Assembly (NCBI GenBank): GCA_033064195.1
Contig: JARBJD010000256.1
Span: forward strand, 1-64,000
Direction of reading: 5' to 3'
Source: Blattamonas nauphoetae
Taxonomy: Eukaryota; Preaxostyla; Oxymonadida
DNA length: 64,000 bases
The notes under the pieces were generated by a model, which saw only the letters and a list, made by a program, of their open reading frames with translations, had not been told where the DNA came from and ran no database searches. Positions 19,439 through 29,500 of the stretch are shown piece by piece. The first letter of the stretch is position 1. Each line of letters begins with the position of its first letter. The position numbers and the translations under genes are program-made.

Positions 19439-19458
19439 TTACTACAAATTAAAAAATC
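19439..19458 (-). promoter_or_regulatory. A/T promoter-like motif, replication class
   Basis: On the minus strand TTTTTTAATTTGTAGTAA lies directly before the polymerase ATG. Nearly the same block precedes both terminal-repeat genes on each side (before 1967, 4267, 19871 and 22175) and the fibre gene of Polinton 2, and differs from the TATTTTTNTA block of the structural genes. Confidence 0.6.
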
Positions 19459-19481
19459 AGAAAATAAAAAAAGTTGAGCGT

Positions 19482-19871
19482 TTATTTCTGTTTTCTCTGA
19501 TGGGGCTTTTTCTTAGCAGTCAGCCATGCATCAAGTCTAATTCTGAACACTTCACTTCCGCCAATCTCTCGATATGTGAATGGAACCAGAACTTTTGTGT
19601 ACTCTCCTACGAGTTCACAATTGTATTTCTTCAGTTCATTTTCGACGAATGATTGAGTGTAGTGTCGACGTTTTGACAAGTGAGGTCTGTTTCCCTGATT
19701 CCACAACTTTGGTTTTATCCTCCATTCAACTCCCTCATGAACATACGTCACCGGCACATTATTTCTGACATACTCAGAGACTAGCGAACAGTTCTCTTCT
19801 CTCATTGATTCGATTAATGCTTGTTCTGAACATACTCGACGTCTTTCCTTGTACATCGCAGTTGGATTCAT
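19482..19871 (-). CDS. Terminal-repeat gene B, modular repeat protein, 129 aa
   Basis: The 129-residue protein consists of about two of the same 55-residue modules seen in terminal-repeat gene A (NC.LV..Y....P..Y..G...W...W..G.RPH). Its first 47 codons and its promoter lie inside the terminal inverted repeat and are shared with the fibre-like gene at the left end; downstream of about 19731 the sequence is unique to this end. It ends 44 bp before the polymerase start and has the same orientation. A DNA-binding role is possible; unproven. Confidence 0.65.
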   Translation of the reverse strand: MNPTAMYKERRRVCSEQALIESMREENCSLVSEYVRNNVPVTYVHEGVEWRIKPKLWNQGNRPHLSKRRHYTQSFVENELKKYNCELVGEYTKVLVPFTYREIGGSEVFRIRLDAWLTAKKKPHQRKQK

Positions 19872-21581
19872 TTAATACAAATTAAAAAATTCAGAATTAG
19901 ATTTTCTTTCATTGATTTCTCAGTTTTGGATTTTTCGCTGGAATCGAGGATCAATGGGTTCGATCACTCAATTCTCAAGAGTGCTTGTTTCGTTCTGATT
20001 TGTCGCGTTTCTGATTCTCCGGAACTGTAGGATCATCATGGTATGCTCCGTTTTTTCATTTTTCCGGACTTTTGCAGAGATATTTGAGGTTTCACAGACG
20101 GTCTCAGATCTCTGCACATTTACGTATTCTTCATCATTTCACACTCATTTTTATCTTATTTCAGCTCTGTTTTCACTAGTTTCAACCGAATTGTCACTTC
20201 ATTTTCACTCGTTATGTTTTCATTTTCATGACCACTTCCGTCTTCGTTTTCTCGTTGATTACTGTATTTAACCACTTCATTCATACTCAGTTCGTTCAAA
20301 CTTTTTCTCTAATTCAACACACTAATTTCCGTTAAGTGAAGATTCCGGACTTTTACCGAGATCTCACTTTCAACGGCTCACTTCATATCTCGGAATTTTT
20401 CCGTAATCTTCATCATTTCACTTACTTTTTTGAATCATTTTTGTTGTTTTTAAGAGAGATAAACCAGAACACAGACCTAATTTTCACTATTGGTGTCACA
20501 TTTCACACAGTTTTCACGATCGTCAATTTCCCTCTCAGTTTCATACTTGCCCGTTTCATTGTTGCTTGTTTCGCTTTCATTTACTCTGTTTTTGATAAAA
20601 AGTTGATGAAAATTGCAACAAAATGATGTGCTAGTGAAGTGAGAACGACCCACAAAATGGAAGTGATATGAGCAAAATGAAGAGGAATGATGAACTAATT
20701 CGAGGTGAAATGTGGAGAGAATGATGTGAGAAAGAAGGGGCTGAAGTGGTGTTCAAACATGCAAACACTGTGAAAAGCTGTGAAATGACGAATCAAAAAA
20801 GTGAAATTTTGAGACAACTATCCGACAAAAAATTCTGAAAATTTGAGCACACCTTCCTCTAACAACGAGAAAGAAGGCGCAATATGTGAAAATCGGGGCA
20901 AAAATCTAATAGTGTGCAAGTTGTGAAGAAAAGAGTCGTCAAAACGGTGAAGTGAAGAACCAACAAAATGAAACTAAGGAAATGCGCTATACGTCTCGCG
21001 TCGACTTATGTTCGTTAAAATGATGCAATAACGGAGTAAATGAAGTGAAAGTAGTGAAATGTGAAAATTCATGAAAAAGTGTCCGAAACTTGTGGTGACA
21101 AAAGTTTTCAGAGATGAATGACACAAAAAGACGCCAACTAGCGTTTTCACACCCAAAAACACCGTAAGACGACGAAAAGTGATCAAAAGGACATAGTCCC
21201 GAACGTCCATACCTTTTCTGAAAAAATCTCAAAAAACGCGAAAAAACCTCAATGGGTCGGATCAAACCAAAAATCTCAGAAGTGCTTTTTATCGAAAATC
21301 CTACCTTTCAAAATGATTTCCGTCACATTCAAACGTGTTTGAACACAATTTGAGCCATAAAGCAGTTCATAGTGGCGAAATCCGAACATCGACTTTTTCG
21401 TCACTTTTTCGACCTAAGTTCGGTACGTAGCTCAACGAATTCTCAACCGATTTTGATCAAACCTCTTTTGATCGATGACCTACAGTGTCCCCGAGATTTT
21501 AGAATTTTTTTCAGAATTTTTCGAAATGGTTCTCACATTGGATTCGACTGATTTGTGGTCAAAAATAGATTTTCAGTATTT
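19872..21581. other. Non-coding interior of the right terminal repeat
   Basis: This stretch has the same simple composition as 2561-4266 with many CACTTC and TTTTCAC motifs. The part 20990-21290 differs from its partner, so conversion between the two ends has been incomplete. No gene supported. Confidence 0.65.
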
Positions 21582-22175
21582 TCATGACCTTTCATGGTAC
21601 TTTTTCATGTGAGGACGGTCTCCAAAATACAACCAATTGTCCAAGCGAACGTAATACTCATTCTTTGTTCGTAAATCGCGATATTTGAATGGCTCAAGTA
21701 CCTTTGTGTACGTACCAATGAGTTCACAATTCTCTTTTTTCAATTCATTTTCAACAAACGATTGTGTGTATCGTTTTCGTTTGTTCTGATGAGTTCTGAA
21801 TCCTTTCATCCATTTTGATGGGATCACTATCCATTCAATTCCTTCGTGTCGATATGTTACTGGAGTACTTGAATGAGTGTATTCAGAAATGAGTTCACAA
21901 TTCTCATTTTTCATTGATTCAATAAGCTTCTCTTTTGTGCAACGATTTGCTGGTCGAAGATATTTCTGACGATTCAGATGTGGTCTGTATCCTTTGACGA
22001 AACTATTGACGTACACTTGATAAGTTTCATCTGGTTTCTCTTCGAGGTAGTATTCGAAAGTACTTCCAGTGAGATAAGTTGTTCCTTGTCGATTGAGAGT
22101 TGGAGGTGATTTCATTTTCAAATTATCTTTCTCGAGAATATCTAGGAGTTGTGTTGGTGTCAAGACGCTGCTCAT
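21582..22175 (-). CDS. Terminal-repeat gene A, tandem 55-residue modules (right copy)
   Basis: The 197-residue protein differs from the left copy at only a handful of positions. The ATG at 22175 is chosen over the upstream TTG because the motif TTAATTTGTATAAA ends there and the left copy agrees. Conservation of the frame at both ends argues that the protein mattered while the element was active, or that gene conversion keeps the ends alike. Confidence 0.7.
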   Translation of the reverse strand: MSSVLTPTQLLDILEKDNLKMKSPPTLNRQGTTYLTGSTFEYYLEEKPDETYQVYVNSFVKGYRPHLNRQKYLRPANRCTKEKLIESMKNENCELISEYTHSSTPVTYRHEGIEWIVIPSKWMKGFRTHQNKRKRYTQSFVENELKKENCELIGTYTKVLEPFKYRDLRTKNEYYVRLDNWLYFGDRPHMKKYHERS

Positions 22176-22477
22176 TTTATACAAATTAAAAAATTGAATA
22201 AAAAAAGAAATCGACGTTGTTTTCTAAAAGTACTCAAAATTTGTTTCAAAAAAGACACTTTTCAAGAGGTCCGTTTTTCGCCTTTATTTTTGAATTTACG
22301 GCCAAATATAGACTACTCTGAAATGTCAATATTTTCAGTAGTAAGTGAGATGGAAATTAGAATGAGTCATATTAAAAAAAATCAATTGGCTCTGAGATTC
22401 AAAATGATTTCTCGTTCCAATTCTCCTAGGAGTATCACCTATGCCAGTTTGGTTCCCATTTCGCTTATACCACTACT

Positions 22478-23815
22478 CTCAATCTGGTCTTTCTCGGTTT
22501 AATGGTCGATATCAAGCTGGAGTGGGAGGAGGAAGGCGGAGAAGTGCGACAGATGGGGAAGAAAATGCATCGAATGTTGAGAATGGAGGGCATCGAAGAT
22601 GGGGGTTGACTATAATCAATCCGTTTCGATCAGACCCATGTGCTCGACCATATCATTCACCTCCACAATTCACACTTAGTCCTTTCATTTCCATCAATCT
22701 CGAGTTTCGAAAACGGAGAAATGCTTATTTCAATCTCTTGTGTTCTCAAAAACGATCCTGAATGAGTAAAAAGTCATCGAACCAAAAAAGGACAAAACAA
22801 GAATCAGGAGTGTAAAACAGCGCGATTTACAGTATAATCACAATTTTCCCACCATCTCCATTTCGTTTGATATGACATGGAGTGTGCAAAGAACACGATC
22901 AGCTGAGTCAGTCGATCAACACAACTCTCACACCTCACCATCAGTTCGAGGTCCAGATGATCCACAGTATGAAAACGGAACACAACCGCGGATTGAGATT
23001 GAAAATATGCACTGATTCCAAACGAAGAGTGCGAAGAGAAGAGAACACACTGGATCGAACTTAGACCACGTCGTCCTCTCTGCCCCAATGTGATCAGGAT
23101 GACGTGAGCGAGGCGAAAGTTGTTGTGTGACGGCGAATAGGAATGAATGGTTGGCCAGATGGACTGACAGAACCGTGATTGTCAGTTGAGAATCGAAATT
23201 TGCATCTGAGATAGGAGAGGGCAACTGGAAGATCATTTAGCCAATGAACGAATCAAACAGCGAGTGTGAGTGATGTCCGAGAGAGACAGAAGTTGGGTCC
23301 TGAAAAAACGAACAGGATCGAGGAAGCATGCTCAAGACACAAAATAAGATTTACTCAGAGAGAGACACCTTCAAAGAGAATATCGTCGATGGAGAGAGTG
23401 AGGTAGAGAGGGGGAAGGGGCTTGAAATTCGACGATACAGATGGGAAAGTGGCTCCACGAGCATGTGAACCGATGATGGCGAAATGGGCAGTGGGTCATT
23501 CAATGTTGATCCTATCCTTCGAATTCCGTTTTCAGTTCACATTTTTTTATTATAGAGATTCCGAAAATGATAGCACGAAGTGTGATCTGTGGATGTGGAT
23601 GAGATGGTCGATGACATGGGTCTGATCGAAACGGATTGATTATAGATACTTTGGCGGATTGATTATAGTCAACCCCTCGAAGATGTGATGGAGGAAAAGC
23701 TGCACAGCGACAAAACTACCAACTTCGGAGGAAGGATTGTTGAATACTCGATTGAATGGAACAATCTGCTGGGCATGAACCTTCAAGAACAGGATTAGCA
23801 ACAGACACGAGCAAG
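22478..23815 (+). pseudogene. 3' part of an alpha-helical family gene, interrupted by a transposon
   Basis: Directly outside the Polinton the sequence aligns with the 3' third of the genes at 44694 and 48968: the stretch around 22530-22600 matches the segment coding for RQMGKKMHRM and GIEDV, and 23677-23800 continues with VMEEKL and SIEWNN to a stop at the same place. Between the two lies a 1,075-bp element. The 5' part of the gene is missing on this side of the Polinton and is not found to its left either. This copy cannot be functional. Confidence 0.7.
22602..23676. mobile_element. Non-autonomous Mutator-like element, 1,075 bp
   Basis: The two ends are perfect inverted repeats over 22 bp starting GGGGTTGACTATAATC, with weaker similarity continuing for about 60 bp; the right end carries an extra 23-bp partial duplication of the end. 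The element is flanked by the 9-bp direct repeat TCGAAGATG (22593-22601 and 23677-23685), and the uninterrupted sequence exists in the related gene at about 45645. A 9-bp duplication is typical of the Mutator (MULE) superfamily. Inside I see no transposase frame, so it is a non-autonomous or deleted derivative. Confidence 0.85.
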
Positions 23816-25805
23816 TGGACATTTCGACCTGTTTGTGACTTCTTTTGGACATCTGACACTGTGTATGTGTGATCTTTGTCGTCTCTGGCATCACTTCATG
23901 GTTTTTTTGCTGGAATGATTTGGATTCTCCCTCGCCAGTCTCGCTCGATGGTCGCCACACTCTCCTTCTCCTTCGCTACCACTTTCACTCGCTCCGATTC
24001 TGACACCGTTTCTGTCTTCGACGTCGCCAGTTCTGATCAGCGCTGTGCTCCACTTCTTCGCAGAACTCGCCTCAGCCACTCGCGACACCCCCACCCCGTT
24101 CCACGCACTCTCCCAACCCATCGCCGTTCTGGGCGAGACCCACAAGCCCACAACGACACCCTTCGTCAATCTTCGTCTTCTAGCACTGGACCATCTCGCT
24201 CGAAGTGCTGATCCAACGATTTCCGGATGCAACAAACCAGGCTCTGTTCTTCACCGGCCTCCGTCAAGTGTTCCAGCGATCAGGAAAACACGCACAGAGC
24301 CTTCTTCTCCAAGCAGTGTTGGAGAAGCTGGAACAACGATTGAGGGTTCTTGCAGACGAAGCATGCGGGACTCGAAACGTGGCCCAGACTCGCTTCTTGG
24401 AGGGCGTTGGGGAACAGGCCGAATGGGAGCGAGGAGTGATCGAGTCTGACATCGACACTGGACAACTGGACTACGCGATCACCACAATCATCCCGCGAGA
24501 GACCATTTGCACTCCGAAACGAGAGCCCAATCTTCTGCACATCTTGCAGCTTCTCTCCTCGTTCTCCAAAACTGTCAACCGACTCACTCTGATTTTTCCC
24601 GATGACACATCCTTTCCCGACGAGTACACGTGGTGCCGTCGCTTTCGTCCCCCTCTGACCCCCATCCGCTCGACTGTGTTGTATGCCATTCAGGACGAAA
24701 GCACGACGTCTGAGAATGTCCGCAGACTTTCGCGCTTCTTCAGTTTTGTGTTCATGCTGACCGATGCTGAGTGCATCCCACAACAGCACGACTCTGAACG
24801 GATGCTCGTTCACAGCTTCCAATCAGCCGATCCGTCGGATGAGATCGTTGCAGTGCAGATGAGGGAAGAAGGATTTGAGGACAGGCGAGAAGCCCTCCTC
24901 CACAAAGACCAGGAGGACTCCGCCGTCCGCGAACTGGACGAAATGAACGTCGGATCGGAGACGAGTCGGCCGTGCCCTTATTTCGGCATGCGACACATCG
25001 GACTGTTTTGACTCTGTTTGAGTGCTTCTCTGACACTCTGGTGTGTCGCTTGAAAGAAAGAGTGACAGCAGACGCTCGCGTAACCATCGACACACCAGGC
25101 AGCTCGTCCTCTCTCCACTCCTCAATCTCGCTCTCGTGCTCACTCCGTCCTCACTTCCTTCACCTCCCCTCCTCCTCATTTCTCCCCTCTCCACTGTCCA
25201 CACTCGATCCAACCCCTCCCATCTCTCCCAACCCACTCTGCATTCTGTTCATTCGCTTTCACGTGACTGGCATCGATCATTTGGTCATTTTCGTCCTGGA
25301 ACCATCCCACGTGACGCGAAACCATCGCTGCCATGCACAGTAAACAACCACCGAAGCTGACGAGGGACGAACTCAACTTCGAGAAGGGCTGATTGAGCGA
25401 GGAGTATCCCTCGCTGTTGTCCGAGTCTCAGGAGAGCCACACCAAATCCACTCTGCGAAGGATGACGAGCTCTCCTCCACATTTGATGAACGAGAATGTC
25501 TTCCCCCAAACTGTCCCTCTTCTCCTCCAACCACTCTCCCCGAATCCTCTCAACACCTCATCTGATGGACCTTTCTGTGGTTGCGGATAAACACATTCTG
25601 AACAACATGATCATTCATCCTCTTTTGTTTCCAGGTGTTTCTGGTTCTTCATTCTCTTCATCCATGGAATCTCTAAAGACGAAGAAGATTGGAGCGATTG
25701 GGATTGACTTGGCACCCATTCAAAGGGAGATGGAGGAAAAGACTAGACAGATGGAAGAGTTGATTGGAGAAGGGAGAAATCCACGGGTTGTCTCAAGTAT
25801 TTTGT
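23686..25805 (+). repeat. Duplicated host block, copy 1
   Basis: The sequence matches 49932-52035 nearly base for base over about 2.1 kb, with a few small insertions and deletions. It includes the end of the alpha-helical family gene, a downstream stretch shared also with 45768-45930, the gene at 24205-25011 and a pyrimidine-rich region. Similarity stops at about 25805 (TCTCAAGTATTTT), after which the copies are unrelated. Confidence 0.85.
24045..25011 (+). pseudogene. Unidentified helical host gene, copy 1 (decayed)
   Basis: The longest frame (24205-25011, 268 codons) is mostly alpha-helical with regular Leu and charged residues, for example QALFFTGLRQVFQR and LLLQAVLEKLEQRL, suggesting a helical-repeat (ARM or HEAT-like) protein. 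An upstream frame from 24045 covers the segment FFAELASATRD. Compared with the duplicate at 50133-51248, this copy keeps the middle and C-terminal parts intact but differs in frame near 24155-24185, whereas the duplicate is damaged at other sites, so neither is clearly functional. No family name can be given. Confidence 0.5.
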
Positions 25806-26542
25806 CGTTTCACCAATTCGCTTCTTCTGCCATTTGCATCCTCAGTGACAATAAACTATTTACAAAGCTGTTGGCCCGTTGAAGAAGATGGCAGTCTCAG
25901 ACCAGTGACAGTTGTCACAATTCCGAAGCTGTTTGTCACTCAAGCACACCTTCTCACTGATGATGGTCCAGAAAGCTGAAGGAGCGTTTGCACAGCATGA
26001 GGAGTCTCGATGCTCTGTTGAAGAGCAGACTGTTGAACGTTGCACCGTCTGTGGATTGATAGACAACTCGACGATGAAAGAATCTTTGGCGAGATGAGAT
26101 GATGAAATGAACACAAGAGAGCGGGCTGCTGAGCAGTCTGGTGAAACATAAAACCTCGAAATAGGTGAACAACAGAGAACAAAAGGAATGTTGATGAAAT
26201 TTATATGGAATCAGTGGTTGGTGGAATGAAGAGGAGAAACGAGAAGACTGAATGAAGATCTCAAACACTCCTCAAATGATGATGGAAGAAAGACGAAATG
26301 AGGTGTGAAGACGAGAATGAAGAAGGGTGAGACAATGAACTGAGTGAGGAAAGAAAGAAGAAGAATGAAGACAGATTGTGCATTCTCGACTCAGTTGTGA
26401 AGTGGATGATGAACGTGATGTCTATAAATCTGGTGATGTGTGTGTGATTGTGTTCGGACAGCGAAAAAGGTGAAGCAGACAGGATGAGCGATTGATGACT
26501 ACTGTTGAGCAGAATGGACAAAAGTCGCTTCATCTTCCGACG
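25012..26542. other. Pyrimidine-rich and low-information host sequence
   Basis: Up to 25805 this is part of the duplicated block with long C/T-rich runs and no shared long frame. From 25805 to 26542 it becomes purine-rich with GAAGA and ATGAA repeats and short frames on both strands. It lies downstream of the receptor gene on the minus strand, so its transcript end probably falls here. No gene supported. Confidence 0.55.
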
Positions 26543-29500
26543 CTATTGTGGTTGATCCTTGGTGATGTCGTAGAGATTGCGTGTCACTGTGGAAAGTGTT
26601 GGCCTGTGTTCTGGTGTCTGGTGGAGACAGTTCTGGATCAGTGCTCGCATCGACGAGTTCGTGACTTTGGTGAGGTCGGGTCGGATTCCACTCACAACCT
26701 GCCGATGCGCGTTCACAGCATCCACCTCCTTGAACGGTATCTCTCCCGTCTCCATCTCCCACAACAACAGGCCGAGCCGAAAAACCGACACCTTCTCAAC
26801 GTCAACACCACACACTGACAGCGTGGATTCCTCCTTCTGCTCCGGTGCTCCCCATCGCAATCCCTCATTCGACCGTTTCACATCTTTCATCTCACATCCT
26901 CCACTCACTCCCACTCCTCTCCCACTCCCACTCGAAAGCTGAAGGAACATCCGGTCTTTGCTGTCGAACAACACCCAGTGGGAGGTCAGTTGGGTGAGAG
27001 CGTCCTTCGTCGGCAGAGTGGACAGCACTTGCGACAGTCCGAAAACGACTTGTCGTTGGATCAGTTGCGGATGGAGCACCGACTTCTCTTTGTGCAGTTT
27101 CGAGTGCAGTGTCGTCACCACTCTGATTTTCGTGGCTGTGTGCTCCTTCCCATCAAGTTCAATCACATCCACCATCTCTCCAGTCTGATCTGAATCACAC
27201 TTCAGTGTCCACATCTCTTCTGCCGATCCATCAGAGAACTCGCTTTTGATCGACTTGGAGCAGAGATGAGCAGGGCCAGTTGAGTTGGGGAGAAGATCAT
27301 CGGCGATCTCCACTTTTTCGATGTCAGCTTCATTCTGGGCATCCATCTCTTGGTGCGAAAGAAGAACATCCGATTTCTGTTTTCGGTCTCGACGAACTCG
27401 GACGAAACACACCAACATCACGAGAAAGCCAACAGCGAGAAGGGCAGCAACTGCGACTGGAATGATCCACAACATCTTCGAGGAAGTCCCTCCTTGCGAC
27501 ATGTTCCCTTTTCCTGTCGATGACGCGGAAGCGAACAGGAATGAATTCGAAGTTGTTCGATTGTCTCCAAACACCAGTCTGGCGCGCCATTGGAGAGAGG
27601 AGTTGAGAGACGAGAGCGATGTTTTGAGATCCACTTGTCCAACAATCTCAGTTTCATTCCATTTCGTGATTGCGAGGGTGTCCAGTTGGAGAAGAGTTGA
27701 TGCACCCTTCACGCTCTTCTCAGAATCCCACTCAAACACTTCCACGTCCAGACCACACGGCACAAGCATCTCTCCTTTCAGAGAAAAGTGAATCGTGTTT
27801 GTCTTCTTGTCGAGGTTGGTAGAGGAAGTGTCGGAGTCGAGAGTGGGAACGAAGAGAGGAGACGAGACAATGTCTGGATCTCCACTGATCGAACAGTCGT
27901 CGGCATCAATCCAAGCTGATAGAGAGTTCTTTGTTCCATCTCCCTTCGTAAGAGAGTCGATCATCAGCTTCCCTTCTCCTTCGCAGTGGATGTTCTGTCT
28001 CGCTGATGGGAACGACGAGTTCGTTCGTCCGTTGTCAGAGAAGATCCCACTCGAGACTGTCAGTTCTCCTCCTTTCTGAATAATCCCTCCAGATCCAAGT
28101 CCTGTCATCGTCACTGACGACATGTTCGTTGTTGAATGAACAAAATGCAGGAATCCTGTGTTCCATCCGCAAATCGATTCATTTGAATTCGATTCTGTGG
28201 TGCTCGTTCGTTCGATCGAACACATTTGGATTGTGATTGTGGAGGATTGAGCAGAGATGAACACAAAGGATGACGATGAGGAAGTGGTGATTGTGAGGTG
28301 TGCCAATCCACATTCACCATTCGTGATGGAGAGCAGCGAAGGTTCCGAATCTGTGTTGGAAGTTGGTTGTGAAAGAGAGAGGAGTGATTGATTCATGTTG
28401 CCTGATGTCAATTCGAAGGGAAGTGACGACACAAGGAGTGGTGTGGAAAGTGATGCTGGTTTCACAATTCGCATCATCGTGTTGGCAATCGAGAGTCGTT
28501 CGGCAATCTCCCACGCTCGCTCGAGTCGGAGACACGTCGACACATCTGCTCCACTCCGAATCATCGATGAATCACCAGCATCGTCAGAGCACACGCTGAT
28601 GGTCAGCTCCGACGGTTTTGGAGGTGTTGAGATGGAAATGCCATCTGCAATGATCTTTAGTCCTCCAGTGCACAGATCTGTGATCAGATAAGTTGAACCA
28701 AAATCGAGGCCTCCATCCAACCCCAACATCACAACTTCACTCTTTCCTTTCGTGCTCGAGGTGAATGAAACGGGGATTGTGATTCTGTCGTTGAGTGTCA
28801 AATCGAATGCTGAGTCTGATGGCAGGTGTTCGCCAGTGAGAACGATCGACAACAAGATGCCTTGCGAGTTCAACTCGATTACTGCTGTGATGACGCGAGA
28901 GACTGAAGGAAGTAGAGGAAGTGGGGGTGTTGTGAACGAGGGTGTTCCAGCGACGATTCCATCATTTGTCCCTTTGTGAATCTTCCTCGCGGTGTATGTT
29001 TGTCCAAATTGCAGAGATCCTGAATCAGAGCTGGATGAGAGAACGAGTGTGGACGATGAAGCAGATGTCGCACAAGAGGAAACAACAGTGAACGTCCGTG
29101 TGTGAGAATTCTCTGATCCACTTCCTGTCAAAACTCCAGACACTTCAACAGTGAATGTTTCTTTTGGAACGAATCCAGAGCCTGTCACAACAAGTCTGAT
29201 TGATGTCTCTGTCTCGTCAATCACTTCGATCGTCGTCAACCGAACTGGCTCGACAGGCATCTGAACTCCAACTGATCCAACTTGAACCGAATTCGATCGA
29301 CCTGTCGCTTTTAGTGATGGCACCTTGTACAACACTCCAAATTTCATCTGTTGAGCTCGTCGAGTTGTGTCTGTTTCCAATGGATACAACACTTCATCCA
29401 ACTCTCCAATCTCTCCAGATGATGTTGTTGTCACCACGCGAGTCAGTGTCTCATGAGCTGCGTCTTGTCCAACAAGTGTCAGCGTGTATTCCACTCCTTT

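Larger units (their letters stand above)
1666..22477. mobile_element. Polinton (Maverick) 1, about 20.8 kb, nearly whole
   Basis: Both ends carry the same sequence in opposite orientation, starting AGTAGTGGTATAAGCG, and the gene set inside is the Polinton set: protein-primed family B DNA polymerase, retrovirus-like integrase, A32-type packaging ATPase, capsid-like proteins and several small genes. The terminal inverted repeats run about 2.74 kb each. Most major genes are uninterrupted; around half a dozen genes or small frames look broken, so the copy is a fairly young fossil. The expected 6-bp target duplication is not seen: the six bases outside the two ends differ, and the right flank lies in the middle of a host gene family while the left flank does not. 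No Ulp1-type protease gene was recognised. Confidence 0.93.
19731..22477 (-). repeat. Right terminal inverted repeat of Polinton 1
   Basis: It is the reverse complement partner of 1666-4408 and nearly equal in length. It carries the second copy of terminal-repeat gene A and the first part of gene B. The outer 80 bases, ending ATACCACTACT, match the left end almost perfectly. Confidence 0.9.

Noticed and set aside
24280-25236. Long minus-strand frames opposite the helical gene (up to 180 codons)
   Set aside because: They are GC-skew shadows of the plus-strand frame, and occur equally in both duplicated copies at the same offset.
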